DNA of 64,000 bases from Arthrobacter sp. StoSoilB20 (GTDB lineage: Bacteria; Actinomycetota; Actinomycetes; Actinomycetales; Micrococcaceae), in NCBI RefSeq assembly GCF_019977295.1, contig NZ_AP024651.1, positions 2,170,001 through 2,234,000 of the forward strand. The letters run 5' to 3'. Position numbers and translations under genes: made by a program. The notes beneath the pieces are model-generated. The model saw only the letters and a list, made by a program, of their open reading frames with translations. It searched no databases and was not told the origin of the DNA. Positions 17,074 to 25,589 of the stretch are shown one piece after another (position 1 is the first letter of the stretch; each line of letters starts with the position of its first letter).

Positions 17074-18327
17074 TTAGCGAGAGCCGCGAACGAAGCGCAC
17101 GGCGACTGCTCCTGCGAGGGCGAATCCGGCAGCCCAGAGGTAGAGGGCGGTGTAGTTTTCGGTGCCCAAGAGAGTGAACAATATGGCAGCAAATGCTGGT
17201 GCCACCGACTGCGGCAGGGCATTGGCGATGTTGAAGACCCCTAGATCCTTGCCGGCTTCCTCGGAGTTGGGCAGTACGTCGGTAACGAGTGCAAGGTCTA
17301 CAGCCATGTGTACGCCGATACCCAGCCCGACCACTGCGACGCCGACGTGGAAGGACGCAAGGTCTGTTGAAAATGCGATGACGGGGAAACCTATGGCTGC
17401 GATGACCGTTGCCACGGCAATGAAGATCTTACGGCGCCCTGTTTTGTCGGAAAGGTATCCGCCGCCGGCGGAGCCAATGAGGATGCCTGCCACCAACACG
17501 ACGGAGGCGGTAGCGACGGCGGGCGCAACGGTGGTGTTGGTGAAGCCGAAGCGGCTGATAAGCAGGAAAGACTGGTACGTCAGCAAAGTCATCCAGGCTA
17601 GCACGATGAAGAAACGGCTAACCCATGCCCAGGCGAAGTCCGGGTGGCGGCGCGGGTTGACCCAGAAAGTGCTGAGAAATTCGCGGACACCGAATGAGAC
17701 GTGAGGGCTGGTGTTCCTGGGCTCACGAAGGAAAGGAAGGAAAACTGCAACGAGAACGAGCCCGATGACTGCCGGGGCGAGGAACATCAGAAGTGTGCTT
17801 GTAGAGAACCATGCTGCGACGTATGCAGCACCGGCCATAGCCCCGTAGTTGCAGACGCCTGAAATACCTGCCACACGGCCGCGCTGGTCCTGCGGGACGT
17901 AGTCGGCGATCACGGCAGTCAACGCTGCAATGGCCGCGTTGTACGCCAGTTGGGCGGCACACCACGATGCCATGATTACCGGCACGGAATCACTGATGCC
18001 AATGACGGTTACGGCAAGGGTGCCGGCCGCCATGCCGCCGATGAAGAAGGGACGCCGGCGACCGAAGCGGGAGCGGGACCGGTCGGATAGCCGTCCGAAG
18101 AAGGGATTTCCGAACAGAGCAAACAAAGCCGCCAGAGCAGTGATGGATCCATAGACCGCAATCGCATCATCCGGACGTATCTCCCGAACCCGGACGGACA
18201 CGGTAACAAGGCCAGGTGCGTAAACAGCGAGCCATAGGCCAAGGGTCGCAAGGGAATACAAGCCGATAAACCCAGCAGATCGGCGCGTGGGCAGCGAGGA
18301 CTGTGCCGTCAGAGAAGGAGAAGCCAT
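17074..18327 (-). CDS. MFS transporter, probable glycoside importer
   Basis: 417 residues. The first-loop motif GRLSDRSRSRFGRRRPFFIG and its counterpart GGYLSDKTGRRKIFIA in the second half mark the two six-helix halves. The R-x-RFGRRRP loop is common in sugar-porter relatives such as SLC45/GPH-like carriers. Its transcript runs into the GH3 gene, so the likely cargo is an intact beta-glycoside. It is transcribed divergently from a TetR gene across a 208-base spacer holding a perfect palindrome at 18412-18424. Confidence 0.85.
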   Translation of the reverse strand: MASPSLTAQSSLPTRRSAGFIGLYSLATLGLWLAVYAPGLVTVSVRVREIRPDDAIAVYGSITALAALFALFGNPFFGRLSDRSRSRFGRRRPFFIGGMAAGTLAVTVIGISDSVPVIMASWCAAQLAYNAAIAALTAVIADYVPQDQRGRVAGISGVCNYGAMAGAAYVAAWFSTSTLLMFLAPAVIGLVLVAVFLPFLREPRNTSPHVSFGVREFLSTFWVNPRRHPDFAWAWVSRFFIVLAWMTLLTYQSFLLISRFGFTNTTVAPAVATASVVLVAGILIGSAGGGYLSDKTGRRKIFIAVATVIAAIGFPVIAFSTDLASFHVGVAVVGLGIGVHMAVDLALVTDVLPNSEEAGKDLGVFNIANALPQSVAPAFAAILFTLLGTENYTALYLWAAGFALAGAVAVRFVRGSR

Positions 18328-18411
18328 CTTGCTCTCATTTCGGGGAATGTGACCGCGACCATACGCGATCGGTTGAAAAAACCATACAACGAACTCTGAG
18401 TGGTTGGTAGG

Positions 18412-18424
18412 TATTCGGCGAATA
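18412..18424. promoter_or_regulatory. Palindrome between MFS and TetR genes
   Basis: TATTCGGCGAATA is perfectly symmetric and lies between the divergent MFS and TetR starts. It is the best operator candidate for the adjacent regulator. Confidence 0.45.
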
Positions 18425-18535
18425 TGAACAGAAAATTTACATGGTGGTAACGCACCCGCAGTGGTCCCGACGGTCCGGACGGACCGAAAAACAGAAGGGA
18501 AAGTTAAGCTGGCCTATGCTGGAAACGTGGAAAAT

Positions 18536-19150
18536 GTGACGTTGACTGCTCAGGCCAGGGGCCCTTACGCGCCGGGGGAAGCGGCCAGATTACGAATCCT
18601 TGCTGAAGCGAAGGAAGCCTTCGGGCAGCGAGGTTACCGTGGAGCTTCCCTCTCGGAGATTGCGAAGGCTGCCGGAATAACCCAGCAGGGGCTCCTTTAC
18701 CATTTTGGAAACAAGGAAAAGCTTCTTGTGGCAGTTCTGAAGGATCGAGACGAGGAAGACCTTGCAGGGTGGCCGCAGAAAAAGCTTGTAGGAACTGAGG
18801 TCCTGGACGCTTGGGACAGCGTCGTTGAACGTAACGTTCGATTCCTCGGCCTCGTCCGGCTTTCGCACGTCCTGTGTGCAGAATCAACAGGCGATAGTCA
18901 TCCCGCCCGCGGATTCTTTCTAGAGCATTTCGATCTTGGACGCACACTGCTCACTGCAGCTTTTGCCGAGGGCGTTGACGCGGGAGAGCTGCGTCCCGAC
19001 ATCGATTACGAGGCCTTAGCCACTCAGATAATAGCCATGCATGAAGGGCTGGAAAACCAATGGCTCGTTGACCCCGAGGGAGTCGACATTCTTTCTCTGT
19101 TCAAGTCCTACACGCGCCAGGTTCGAACGATGATATCGCTGACGAAATAG
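18536..19150 (+). CDS. TetR family regulator of the GH3/MFS module
   Basis: 204 residues. The helix-turn-helix is GYRGASLSEIAKAAGITQQG followed by LLYHFGNKEKLL. The frame is open from 18461, but GTG 18536 places exactly seven residues before the RGPY motif, as in the paralogue at 41814, and has GGAAAAT just upstream, so I prefer it. The C-terminal domain ends with an EGLENQWLVDPEGVD segment that is also recognisable in the TetR proteins at 41814 (DGMELQWLLNP) and 50911 (DGLQLQALYRPG). This defines one subfamily, each member beside a glycoside module. It probably represses the divergent MFS-GH3 operon until a sugar or glycoside binds. Confidence 0.87.
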   Translation: MTLTAQARGPYAPGEAARLRILAEAKEAFGQRGYRGASLSEIAKAAGITQQGLLYHFGNKEKLLVAVLKDRDEEDLAGWPQKKLVGTEVLDAWDSVVERNVRFLGLVRLSHVLCAESTGDSHPARGFFLEHFDLGRTLLTAAFAEGVDAGELRPDIDYEALATQIIAMHEGLENQWLVDPEGVDILSLFKSYTRQVRTMISLTK

Positions 19151-19330
19151 CGGCCGCTGAGAGTACCTGAGACGTCGGAGCGCTACGTCGACGCCGAATA
19201 CAACCGTGTCCGGGACGTGGATCATGCTCCGGACGGGTCGCTTTGGTTTGTCGCCAACAACATCGACGGGAGAGACAACCAGGGGTCCGGGGACGACCGC
19301 AAACTCAGCGTGAATTGTTGTGAAAAATGA
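19151..19330 (+). pseudogene. C-terminal remnant of a PQQ-type glucose/sorbosone dehydrogenase
   Basis: Directly after the TetR stop and in its frame runs a short coding trace: RVRDVDHAPDGSLWFVANNI, then DGRDNQGSGDDRKLSV and a TGA at 19328. This is the typical last blade of the soluble aldose/sorbosone dehydrogenase beta-propeller (R-x-RDV...PDGSLWV...DGRG...GDDRILR). The rest of the gene is missing, so a deletion has removed it. It hints that a glucose-oxidising enzyme once belonged to the glycoside module. Confidence 0.6.
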
Positions 19331-19474
19331 CGTCTGAGCTGGGATTTGCTGACGGAGGCCCTACTGGTACCTCTCTTAAGCGGGGCTCCCTCGTGTTGGT
19401 GAACCGTGGTCTTCTTGAGAGTGCAGAAGGAAACTTCGACTTTCGTTAGCGCAGATTACGAGGATGCCAAAGAT

Positions 19475-20623
19475 ATGACTACGAACACTGACGGAATCAA
19501 GAAAGCTGCCATCCGCGCGGCCTTGACGGAGGACGCTGTCTCGCGCCGAGGGCTGATGAAGCTGACAGGTGCCGGTGCTGCCGTGCTCGGGCTGTCCGGT
19601 GTGGCCGGCATGGCAACAGCCGGTGCCGCCAACGCGGCGCCCACTGGACCCCGCAGTGATCTGGAGCCAGGGGACACTTCCAACGGTGCGGACAACTTCT
19701 ACACCAGTGAACAGGTCACGGTACGGAAGATTTCATTCAAGAACCAATACCAGATGAAGGTTGTGGGCAATCTCTTTATCCCGAAGAACCTGGACCGTAG
19801 GCTGAGCAACCCGGCCCTTGTGGTGGGCCATCCGATGGGTGCAGTGAAGGAACAGAGTGCCAACCTCTACGCCACCAAGATGGCTGAACAGGGCTTTGTC
19901 GCAATGTCCTTCGACTTGTCCTTCTGGGGCGAAAGCGAGGGCAAGCCCGGCAATGCCGTGTCCCCGGATATTTACGCTGAGGATTTCAGCGCGGCGGTGG
20001 ACTACTTGCGGTCTCTGGCCTTCGTGGACAAGGAGCGTGTTGGTGCGATCGGTGTCTGCGGCAGCGGGAGCTTTGTCCTCAGCGCGGCCAAGATCGATCC
20101 GCGCATTAAGGCGATCGCCACGGTGAGTATGTACGACATGGGAGCGGCCAACCGGGACGGGCTCCGGAAGTCCGTGTCCTTGGAACAGCGCAAGGGATTC
20201 GTCGCCCTGGCCGCCGCGCAGCGTGACGTGGAGTTCAACGGCGGCAAGACCGCCTACACGGGCGGCACACCCGAGGTGCTGACTCCGGACTCGACCGACG
20301 TGGACCGGGAGTTCTACGACTTTTACCGGACCGCCCGTGGTTGGTGCCCCAACACCACAACGCACCCGGCTTTGGCCACGAACACGAAGTTCATGACGTT
20401 CTATCCGTTCAACGATATGGATCTCCTTTCGCCGCGCCCGCTGCTGTTCATCACCGGCGATCAGGCCCATTCCCGCGAGTTCAGCGAGGAAGCCTACCGG
20501 CTCGCCACCGGCCCGAAGGAACTGGTGTACGTTCCCGGCGCAGGGCACGTGGACCTTTACGACCGCACGGGCCTGATTCCGTTCGACAAGCTCACGGTCT
20601 TCTTCCGCTCGAAGCTGACCTAG
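19475..20623 (+). CDS. Tat-exported alpha/beta hydrolase (dienelactone-hydrolase-like)
   Basis: 382 residues. The N-terminal signal has the twin arginine SRRGLMKLTGAGAAVLGLSG, then an AlaAsnAla-Ala type cleavage region (GAANAAPTG), so the enzyme should be exported folded. The hydrolase core begins near residue 80. Its nucleophile elbow reads GVCGSG, with Cys in the position typical of dienelactone-type enzymes. The final histidine is in VPGAGHVDLYDRTGLIPF. The longer frame from 19406 adds a non-signal stretch, so ATG 19475 is preferred. The next gene encodes a related cytoplasmic protein without a signal. Substrate unknown; an ester or lactone is likely. Confidence 0.82.
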   Translation: MTTNTDGIKKAAIRAALTEDAVSRRGLMKLTGAGAAVLGLSGVAGMATAGAANAAPTGPRSDLEPGDTSNGADNFYTSEQVTVRKISFKNQYQMKVVGNLFIPKNLDRRLSNPALVVGHPMGAVKEQSANLYATKMAEQGFVAMSFDLSFWGESEGKPGNAVSPDIYAEDFSAAVDYLRSLAFVDKERVGAIGVCGSGSFVLSAAKIDPRIKAIATVSMYDMGAANRDGLRKSVSLEQRKGFVALAAAQRDVEFNGGKTAYTGGTPEVLTPDSTDVDREFYDFYRTARGWCPNTTTHPALATNTKFMTFYPFNDMDLLSPRPLLFITGDQAHSREFSEEAYRLATGPKELVYVPGAGHVDLYDRTGLIPFDKLTVFFRSKLT

Positions 20624-20695
20624 TAGGTACAAGGCCCCACCCAAAAACGCCAACCACCCAGCACAGATAGAACACAGAGAAGACGGAGAACATCC

Positions 20696-21664
20696 ATGAC
20701 AGCACCGCATGATGGCGGCTACCGCTTCGACCTCGACTCCGAAGTCACGCGCACACCTGTCCGCTACCTCAACCGCTACGGCATCGAGATCGCCGCCGAC
20801 CTCTACCTCCCCAAGGGCCTCGACCGGTCCGCGAAGCATCCGGCCGTGGTGATCGGCCCGCCGCACAGCGCCGTCAAGGAGCAGGCCCCCGGCGTCTACG
20901 CTAATCAGCTTGCGAAGCGGGGCCTCGTCGCCCTCGCTTTCGACCCGTCGTTCAACGGCGAGTCCGGCGGCGAGGCCCGACGTGTCACGTCCCCGGAGAT
21001 CTTTGCCGAGGATTTCAGTGCGGGCGTCGACTTCCTTGGCACCCTACCCCACGTCGACCGCGAGCGGATCGGTGCGCTCGGGGTCTGCGGCAGCGGCGGC
21101 TTCGCACTGTCGGCCGCGCAGATCGACACCCGCATCAAGGCCGTGGTCACGTCGGCGATGTACGACATCTCCGGCGTCAAGCGCGAAGGCTGGGAGCACG
21201 CCGCCACCGACGAGCAGCGCCGCGCAACCCTCGCGGCGCTTTCCGAGCAGCGGTGGAAGGATGTCGATGCAGGCGTTCCAAAGGTCGTCCGCGCCTTCCC
21301 TGCCGAGCCCGCCGATCAGGTTCCCGAGGGCCTCAACCCTGGAGCCGCGGAGTTCTTCGAGTACTACGGCACCGAGCGCGGCCACCACCCCCGCGCGATC
21401 GGCGGCTTCACGACCACCAGCGATGCTGCGCACATCAACTTCGGGTCCCTGCGCTCACTGGATGACCTCGCGCCGCGGCCGATCCTACTGGTCACCGGTG
21501 GGAACGCACATTCCCGCTACTTCAGCGAAGATGTCCACACCCAGGCGCCCGGGCCGAGCGAGCTCCTCGTCGTTCCCGGTGCGCGGCACATCGACCTTTA
21601 TGATCGCATCGACCTGATCCCGTTCGATGCGATCGCAGCCCTCTACGCGGAGAGCCTGATCTGA
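20696..21664 (+). CDS. Alpha/beta hydrolase, cytoplasmic paralogue
   Basis: 322 residues, starting GYRFDLDSEVTRTPVRYLNR after a short leader. It shares with the preceding gene the segments IAADLYLPKGLDR, GPPHSAVKEQAPGVYA, the GVCGSGGFALSAA elbow with Cys as likely nucleophile, NAHSRYFSEDVHTQ and VPGARHIDLYDRIDLIPF. It lacks a signal peptide, so the pair arose by duplication and has split between cell compartments. GGAGAAC precedes the ATG. These proteins are usually annotated as dienelactone hydrolases or YcjY-like hydrolases; the substrate is undetermined. Confidence 0.83.
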   Translation: MTAPHDGGYRFDLDSEVTRTPVRYLNRYGIEIAADLYLPKGLDRSAKHPAVVIGPPHSAVKEQAPGVYANQLAKRGLVALAFDPSFNGESGGEARRVTSPEIFAEDFSAGVDFLGTLPHVDRERIGALGVCGSGGFALSAAQIDTRIKAVVTSAMYDISGVKREGWEHAATDEQRRATLAALSEQRWKDVDAGVPKVVRAFPAEPADQVPEGLNPGAAEFFEYYGTERGHHPRAIGGFTTTSDAAHINFGSLRSLDDLAPRPILLVTGGNAHSRYFSEDVHTQAPGPSELLVVPGARHIDLYDRIDLIPFDAIAALYAESLI

Positions 21665-21754
21665 GGCGGGCATGCTGACCGGCGGTCTCCTCGGGCTGCG
21701 CAACCAGGCCGAGGGATCTGATCACCTGGGGCTGGGGGCCAGCGCGCCGGCGAC

Positions 21755-22237
21755 CTACTTCCCGTCTGCGGTGGCGCTCGCTTCGTCCCGGGATGTGTTG
21801 CTGGTCTCTCGCTTCGGCCGGGCCTTCGAGGACGACGGGGTTGCCCTGGGGTCGGGAACCAACTTCAAGCGGTCCCCGCTCTTCGCGGCATCCGGTCCGG
21901 GCGTCGGAGCGTAGCTGAAGAACTCGCCGTCAACAATCAGGAGACGGATTGGTTGCGCGTAACCAGCGACGTCGATACTTTGCCTCTGCGGGAGATCTAC
22001 CTGCGGGCGTTCCAGCCCGTGGCGGAACGAGGCCCTCGCCGGCTGGCCCCATTTCTGCCAGAGGCCATGGGCGACAAGGTCGATGAGCACTTCCTTCGGA
22101 TTATCGGCCCGAACGCGGTCGGGCAATTCGAAGGGCTGCCGCTGCCGCTCGCCGAGATGGAAAAGATGACCGCTGGCGCGTCGAGGCGAATCGGCAACGG
22201 GGGTTTCCTCTTTGTCAAGGTCGAATACGTAGCTCAC
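21755..22237 (-). pseudogene. Unresolved ORF, possibly a scrambled third hydrolase
   Basis: An open frame of 160 codons. Its start (SYVFDLDKEETPV) resembles the N-terminus of the hydrolase at 20696 (GYRFDLDSEVTRTPV). A later stretch, QPIRLLIVDGEFFSYAPTPG followed by GDRLKLVPD, weakly recalls that family's RPILLVTGG...ELLVVPG region. The middle does not match and the catalytic elbow is missing, so an internally deleted copy is possible. It may equally be non-coding. It abuts an SDR fragment on the same strand. Confidence 0.3.
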
Positions 22238-22242
22238 GGGGG

Positions 22243-22560
22243 TATGGCCGGCGCCGAAAGGAAGGGTACTTGGTCGCGTGGTAGGTGGTGCGGCCCCACC
22301 GCCGACCAGCCCGCCGAGTGAAGACCCAGTTCACGATCGCGGCGGAGTCCTGCTCGCGCATCGCTTCAGCTCATACTTCATCGAGGCCCAGAATCCCCTA
22401 GATTGACTGCGACGACCTTGTCAATGGGGTTCCTCGGTCTCGTCGGCGGAGTCGACCGGGGGCATCATGATCCCGGCGCTCCTGAACGCCATGTCTAGGC
22501 TACCGAACGCGTCGACGGTCTTCGCGACGGCGACGGCGAGGATCTGGTCATCGTCTGTGG
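22243..22560 (-). pseudogene. Short-chain dehydrogenase fragment
   Basis: Pieces of a classical SDR can be read in several frames: TVDAFGSLDMAFRSAGIMMP (the NAG region), VDSADETEEP, DKVVAVNL, WASMKYELKRMREQDSAAIV and the active-site RTTYHATKYP (Y-x-x-x-K). Frame changes and a stop separate them, and both the Rossmann start and the C-terminus are absent. It is gene debris between the hydrolase pair and the IS110 element. Confidence 0.7.
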
Positions 22561-22570
22561 AGTCTCACGC

Positions 22571-22906
22571 CTTGTAGTGTTTTGGTGTCGACGGCGCAGG
22601 GGTATCGCACGTTCAGGCAGTACGCGACATTACGAAGTGGGGGCGCGAGTTGTTGATGCCGGCCCGTGGCGGTCTGAGGGCATGTCGCCGGGGCGGTCCG
22701 GCAGCGCCGGCCTTATCTGTTCGGTTGCCACTGAGTGGACGGCGGCGTTTCCGGGCCTAATTCCCCGGTGGTGATGTCCTTTGCGCGGACGGTCGGGGCC
22801 TTCTCTGTCACATGTTCCGTAGGTTGCCACTAACGGTGCCCTTGGCCGGATGGCTCATCGGGGGTGCAATGGTAGTGCCACATGTGAAGCTTGGGAGGTC
22901 CCGGCT
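22571..22906 (+). other. Non-coding flank upstream of the IS110 transposase
   Basis: No gene is supported here. The last 180 bases hold repeated short motifs: GGTTGCCACT at about 22729 and 22827, and CACATGT-type half-sites near 22809 and 22880. In IS110 elements the stretch before the transposase encodes the bridge (seeker) RNA that guides recombination, so a remnant of that RNA could lie here. I cannot define its ends. Confidence 0.3.
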
Positions 22907-24015
22907 GTGTTTGAGCATACTTTCATCGGGCTCGATGTTCACGCGGTTAATATCGTTGGCCACGCGATGAATCCGAGTACCGGAAAAATCAGCACCCACA
23001 CGATGGTCGCTGAACCACCCGTGGTCCTGGACTGGGTCCATCGGTTCGAGCCGCCAGTCAAGGTTGTCTACGAATCAGGCCCAACCGGGTTCGTCCTGGC
23101 CCGGTTCCTACGGGCGCAGGGCATCGACTGCGTAGTGGCAGCTTCCTCGAACCTGTTGCGAGCTTCTGGCGACAGAGTCAGAACCGACCGGCGGGACGCC
23201 CTGGTGCTGGCCGAGATACTCGCGGTCGGCTCAGTGACCGAGGCCCGCGTCCCCAACCTGGACGAGGAAGCACTCCGGGATCTGCACCGGCTCCGCTCGG
23301 GCACTGCCAAGGACCTCGCACACGTCCGGCAGCCCGTGAACGCCATCCTTTTGCGCCACGGCATCCGCTAGCTCAAGGACGCCCGGTGGACGAAGGAACA
23401 CTACCTGTGGCTGCACCGCCAACACTTTGACCAACCGCCGCTGCAGTTCACCTACGAAGCGCATATCGAGCAGGCCGAACTGCTCGCCGGGCATTTGTCC
23501 CGGATCGACAGACACATCTCGGCCACCGCCAAGGCTTGCCGCGACACCCAGGTCATCTACGCGTTAATGTGTCTGCGCGGGATTCGGACAACGACAGCGT
23601 TCGGGCTGGCCGTGGAAATAGGAGACTGGACCCGCTTCACCGGAAAATCGATCGGCTCTTACCTCGGACTCGACCCCAGCGAAATTTCCTCAGGCCAATC
23701 CCGGCAGGTGGGTCCGATCACGAAAGCCGGGAACACACGTACGCACGAAAGCTCCTGGTCGAAGCGGTTTTGCAGCACCGAAGCCCATATGCCCGGCCCG
23801 GCGAACGGCTACTGAGCCAACTTGATCTCGTCGGCTCGGCAACCCGGATCCGTGCCCTCGAAGGAAACCTCCGGCCCCAACACAAGTGGGAACATCTCGA
23901 TGAACCGCACAAACCGTCCGTCAAGGCCAACACCGCGATCGCCCGCGAACTCGCGGGCTGGTGCTGGTCACTGGCCGCACCGCTCCAGCAAGGAGACCGC
24001 ATGACTGTGGCCTAA
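22907..24015 (+). mobile_element. IS110 family transposase, disrupted
   Basis: Starting from GTG 22907 (VFEHTFIGLDVHAVNIV), the DEDD RuvC-like domain is visible: GLDVH aspartate, VVYESGPTGFVLARFLRAQG glutamate and GDRVRTDRRDA aspartate. The C-terminal half has MCLRGIRTTTAFGLAVEIGD, SYLGLDPSE and the serine-recombinase-like region. Two lesions break it: an in-frame TAG at 23369-23371, and a one-base shift near 23735 that moves ITKAGNT... into the frame ending YARKLLVEAVLQHRSPYARP. The element cannot move by itself unless the stop is read through and the frame shifted. It sits in the debris zone between the hydrolases and the exported-protein genes. Confidence 0.82.
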
Positions 24016-24163
24016 CCCGAAACACAACCGCCGACGCTCGACCTTAGACACCTAGCAGAGCTCCAGCCGAACATCGTCATGCGGTAATCAACCCGCGAAT
24101 ATCAGTCTGACACTGCCGTCGATAACGACTCGCCCGCACTTCCGAACACAACCGACCGGCACA

Positions 24164-24203
24164 GGATGAGCGGCCCCCGAACAAACCCAGGAGCCGCTCA
24201 TCC
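24164..24203. repeat. Perfect 11-bp inverted repeat downstream of IS110
   Basis: GGATGAGCGGC and GCCGCTCATCC enclose an 18-base loop, 150 bases past the transposase end. It may mark the right side of the element or act as a terminator between it and the convergent DUF6644 gene. Confidence 0.5.
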
Positions 24204-24277
24204 ATGCCCTCTTGACACCAGAACCTACATATCAGACGTGCCGTTGATGACTTGGTCGCATTCACGGCGCGGGTTCA

Positions 24278-24772
24278 TCAGATGTAGGCCAGGAATCGTC
24301 CCGCGAAGATCACGCCCGTCCACGTGGACATCGATACGACCGCCGAGATGCGGGCTGCGGCCGGTGTCGTATCGGCCTCTGCCCACTCAGGGACTCGACG
24401 GTAGACACTGCGGTGAAACACGATGACGTTCAGTCCGGCTAGGACCAAGAGTCCGAGCTTCCACGGCGCAGCACCTGAGCCCGCGACGCCGACGGCCTGC
24501 GCGCTGAACATCAAGATGCCTGTCACGACGGCGATGGCTAGGCCGATGTGGGACATGGGCAAGAGATAGCGTGCGGCTTTCGTGACGGATACCAGGGAAC
24601 GCCCGGCGCCCAGCAGGCGGAGGTCGAACGCGAAAGCCGGACCGACGAGCATTGCGATTCCGAGGATGTGGAGGCTCTCGAGCGTTGGGTACATGAAGGG
24701 GGTGGAACGCACGGCGTCACCGAGCATGGAGTCCTGCAGCCAGCGCAGGATCAGTTCAAGCCGTTCAGGCAT
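24278..24772 (-). CDS. DUF6644-type membrane protein
   Basis: 164 residues from ATG 24772, whose ATGCCTGA overlaps the stop of the upstream gene, so the longer frame is discarded. RMPERLELILRWLQDSMLGD at the N-terminus is followed by four or so hydrophobic segments: SLHILGIAMLVGPAFAFDL, ISHIGLAIAVVTG-like, KLGLLVLAGLNVIVFH and TWTGVIFAGRFLAYI. The histidines in SLHILG, MSHIG and IVFHRS fall within membrane segments, a pattern seen in haem or metal membrane proteins; that is inference. It is co-expressed with a secreted DUF6152 protein. A decayed duplicate lies at 12042-12765. Confidence 0.72.
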   Translation of the reverse strand: MPERLELILRWLQDSMLGDAVRSTPFMYPTLESLHILGIAMLVGPAFAFDLRLLGAGRSLVSVTKAARYLLPMSHIGLAIAVVTGILMFSAQAVGVAGSGAAPWKLGLLVLAGLNVIVFHRSVYRRVPEWAEADTTPAAARISAVVSMSTWTGVIFAGRFLAYI

Positions 24773-25523
24773 CCTGGTTCCGTTCAACGTGGCGGGTGCG
24801 CCGGCGTATGTAGAAGACGCTGCCCATGGCTGCCGCGACCACGACGGCGGCAAACACCGTCCAGACGACCCACGTCCCTGGGCCGCTGCTGTTGTCGGCA
24901 TCCTGTGCGGGCGGGGTCAGCTCCGTGGGATCCCCGACTGTGGACGGCACTCCGGTGGGTGCGTCGCTTGCCTGCGCTGTGCCTGGCAGCGGTGCCCTGA
25001 CGGGGAGCGTGTTGCCGATCACCTGGTTGACGGGCGCATTGTCGTCTCCATACCAGAACGCGACCGGGCGGAATAGTCCGTCATCGGTGCTGTTGATGTA
25101 TCCGACGCCCTGGAAGCGTTCTGCGACCCGCAGGGTGCGGTCCAGACCATTGCTGCTGGACCACCACGGCGGGGCGATGATGACTTCAAGCTCGTGGTGG
25201 GGCCCGTCATACCCAACGGCGGATTCGACCCGAACACTGTCCTCCGGGCCTGACAGCTCCTCGGGGATCGGCAGGTCAGGGGTGTTGGCCGGCAGCTGGG
25301 CATCCAGCGTGACATCGAAATGCGAATGTGGGTCGCCCCAGCTCCCCTCGGACGAGACGGTGCCGGCGATGTAGACGAGGTTGTTGGTCTCGAAGCCGTC
25401 CCAGCCGTGATGCGCGGCGGCCGGGGATACTGGGACCAGTGCCATCCCTGCCGTGACGAGGAGGGCCGCCGTGGCTAGAAGACCGCGACGACGTGTTCGT
25501 TCGGTGTGCGTGGAGATGGTCAT
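24765..25523 (-). CDS. DUF6152-type secreted, membrane-anchored protein
   Basis: 252 residues. The signal peptide runs to PAAAHHGWDGF; mature domain marks are VYIAGTVSSEGSWGDPHSHF, the ELEVIIAPPWWSSSNGL region and VIGNTLPVRAPLPG. A C-terminal transmembrane helix (WVVWTVFAAVVVAAAMGSVF) with a basic tail (IRRRTRH) anchors it. Histidine-rich HHGW and PHSH motifs near the mature N-terminus suggest metal binding, and the family often neighbours cupredoxin or membrane DUF6644 genes. The role is unknown. Translation is coupled to the DUF6644 gene, implying a complex at the cell surface. Confidence 0.72.
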   Translation of the reverse strand: MTISTHTERTRRRGLLATAALLVTAGMALVPVSPAAAHHGWDGFETNNLVYIAGTVSSEGSWGDPHSHFDVTLDAQLPANTPDLPIPEELSGPEDSVRVESAVGYDGPHHELEVIIAPPWWSSSNGLDRTLRVAERFQGVGYINSTDDGLFRPVAFWYGDDNAPVNQVIGNTLPVRAPLPGTAQASDAPTGVPSTVGDPTELTPPAQDADNSSGPGTWVVWTVFAAVVVAAAMGSVFYIRRRTRHVERNQDA

Positions 25524-25589
25524 GGTCGTCGATCCTTACGTGATGGGTGTGTGGAATTCGTCCGGCGGGGCTGGTGCTGCAGCTCAGCT

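Noticed and set aside
18461..18535. Longer N-terminus for the TetR protein from GTG 18461
   Set aside because: The extra 25 residues have no match in the two sister regulators and no ribosome site precedes the GTG.
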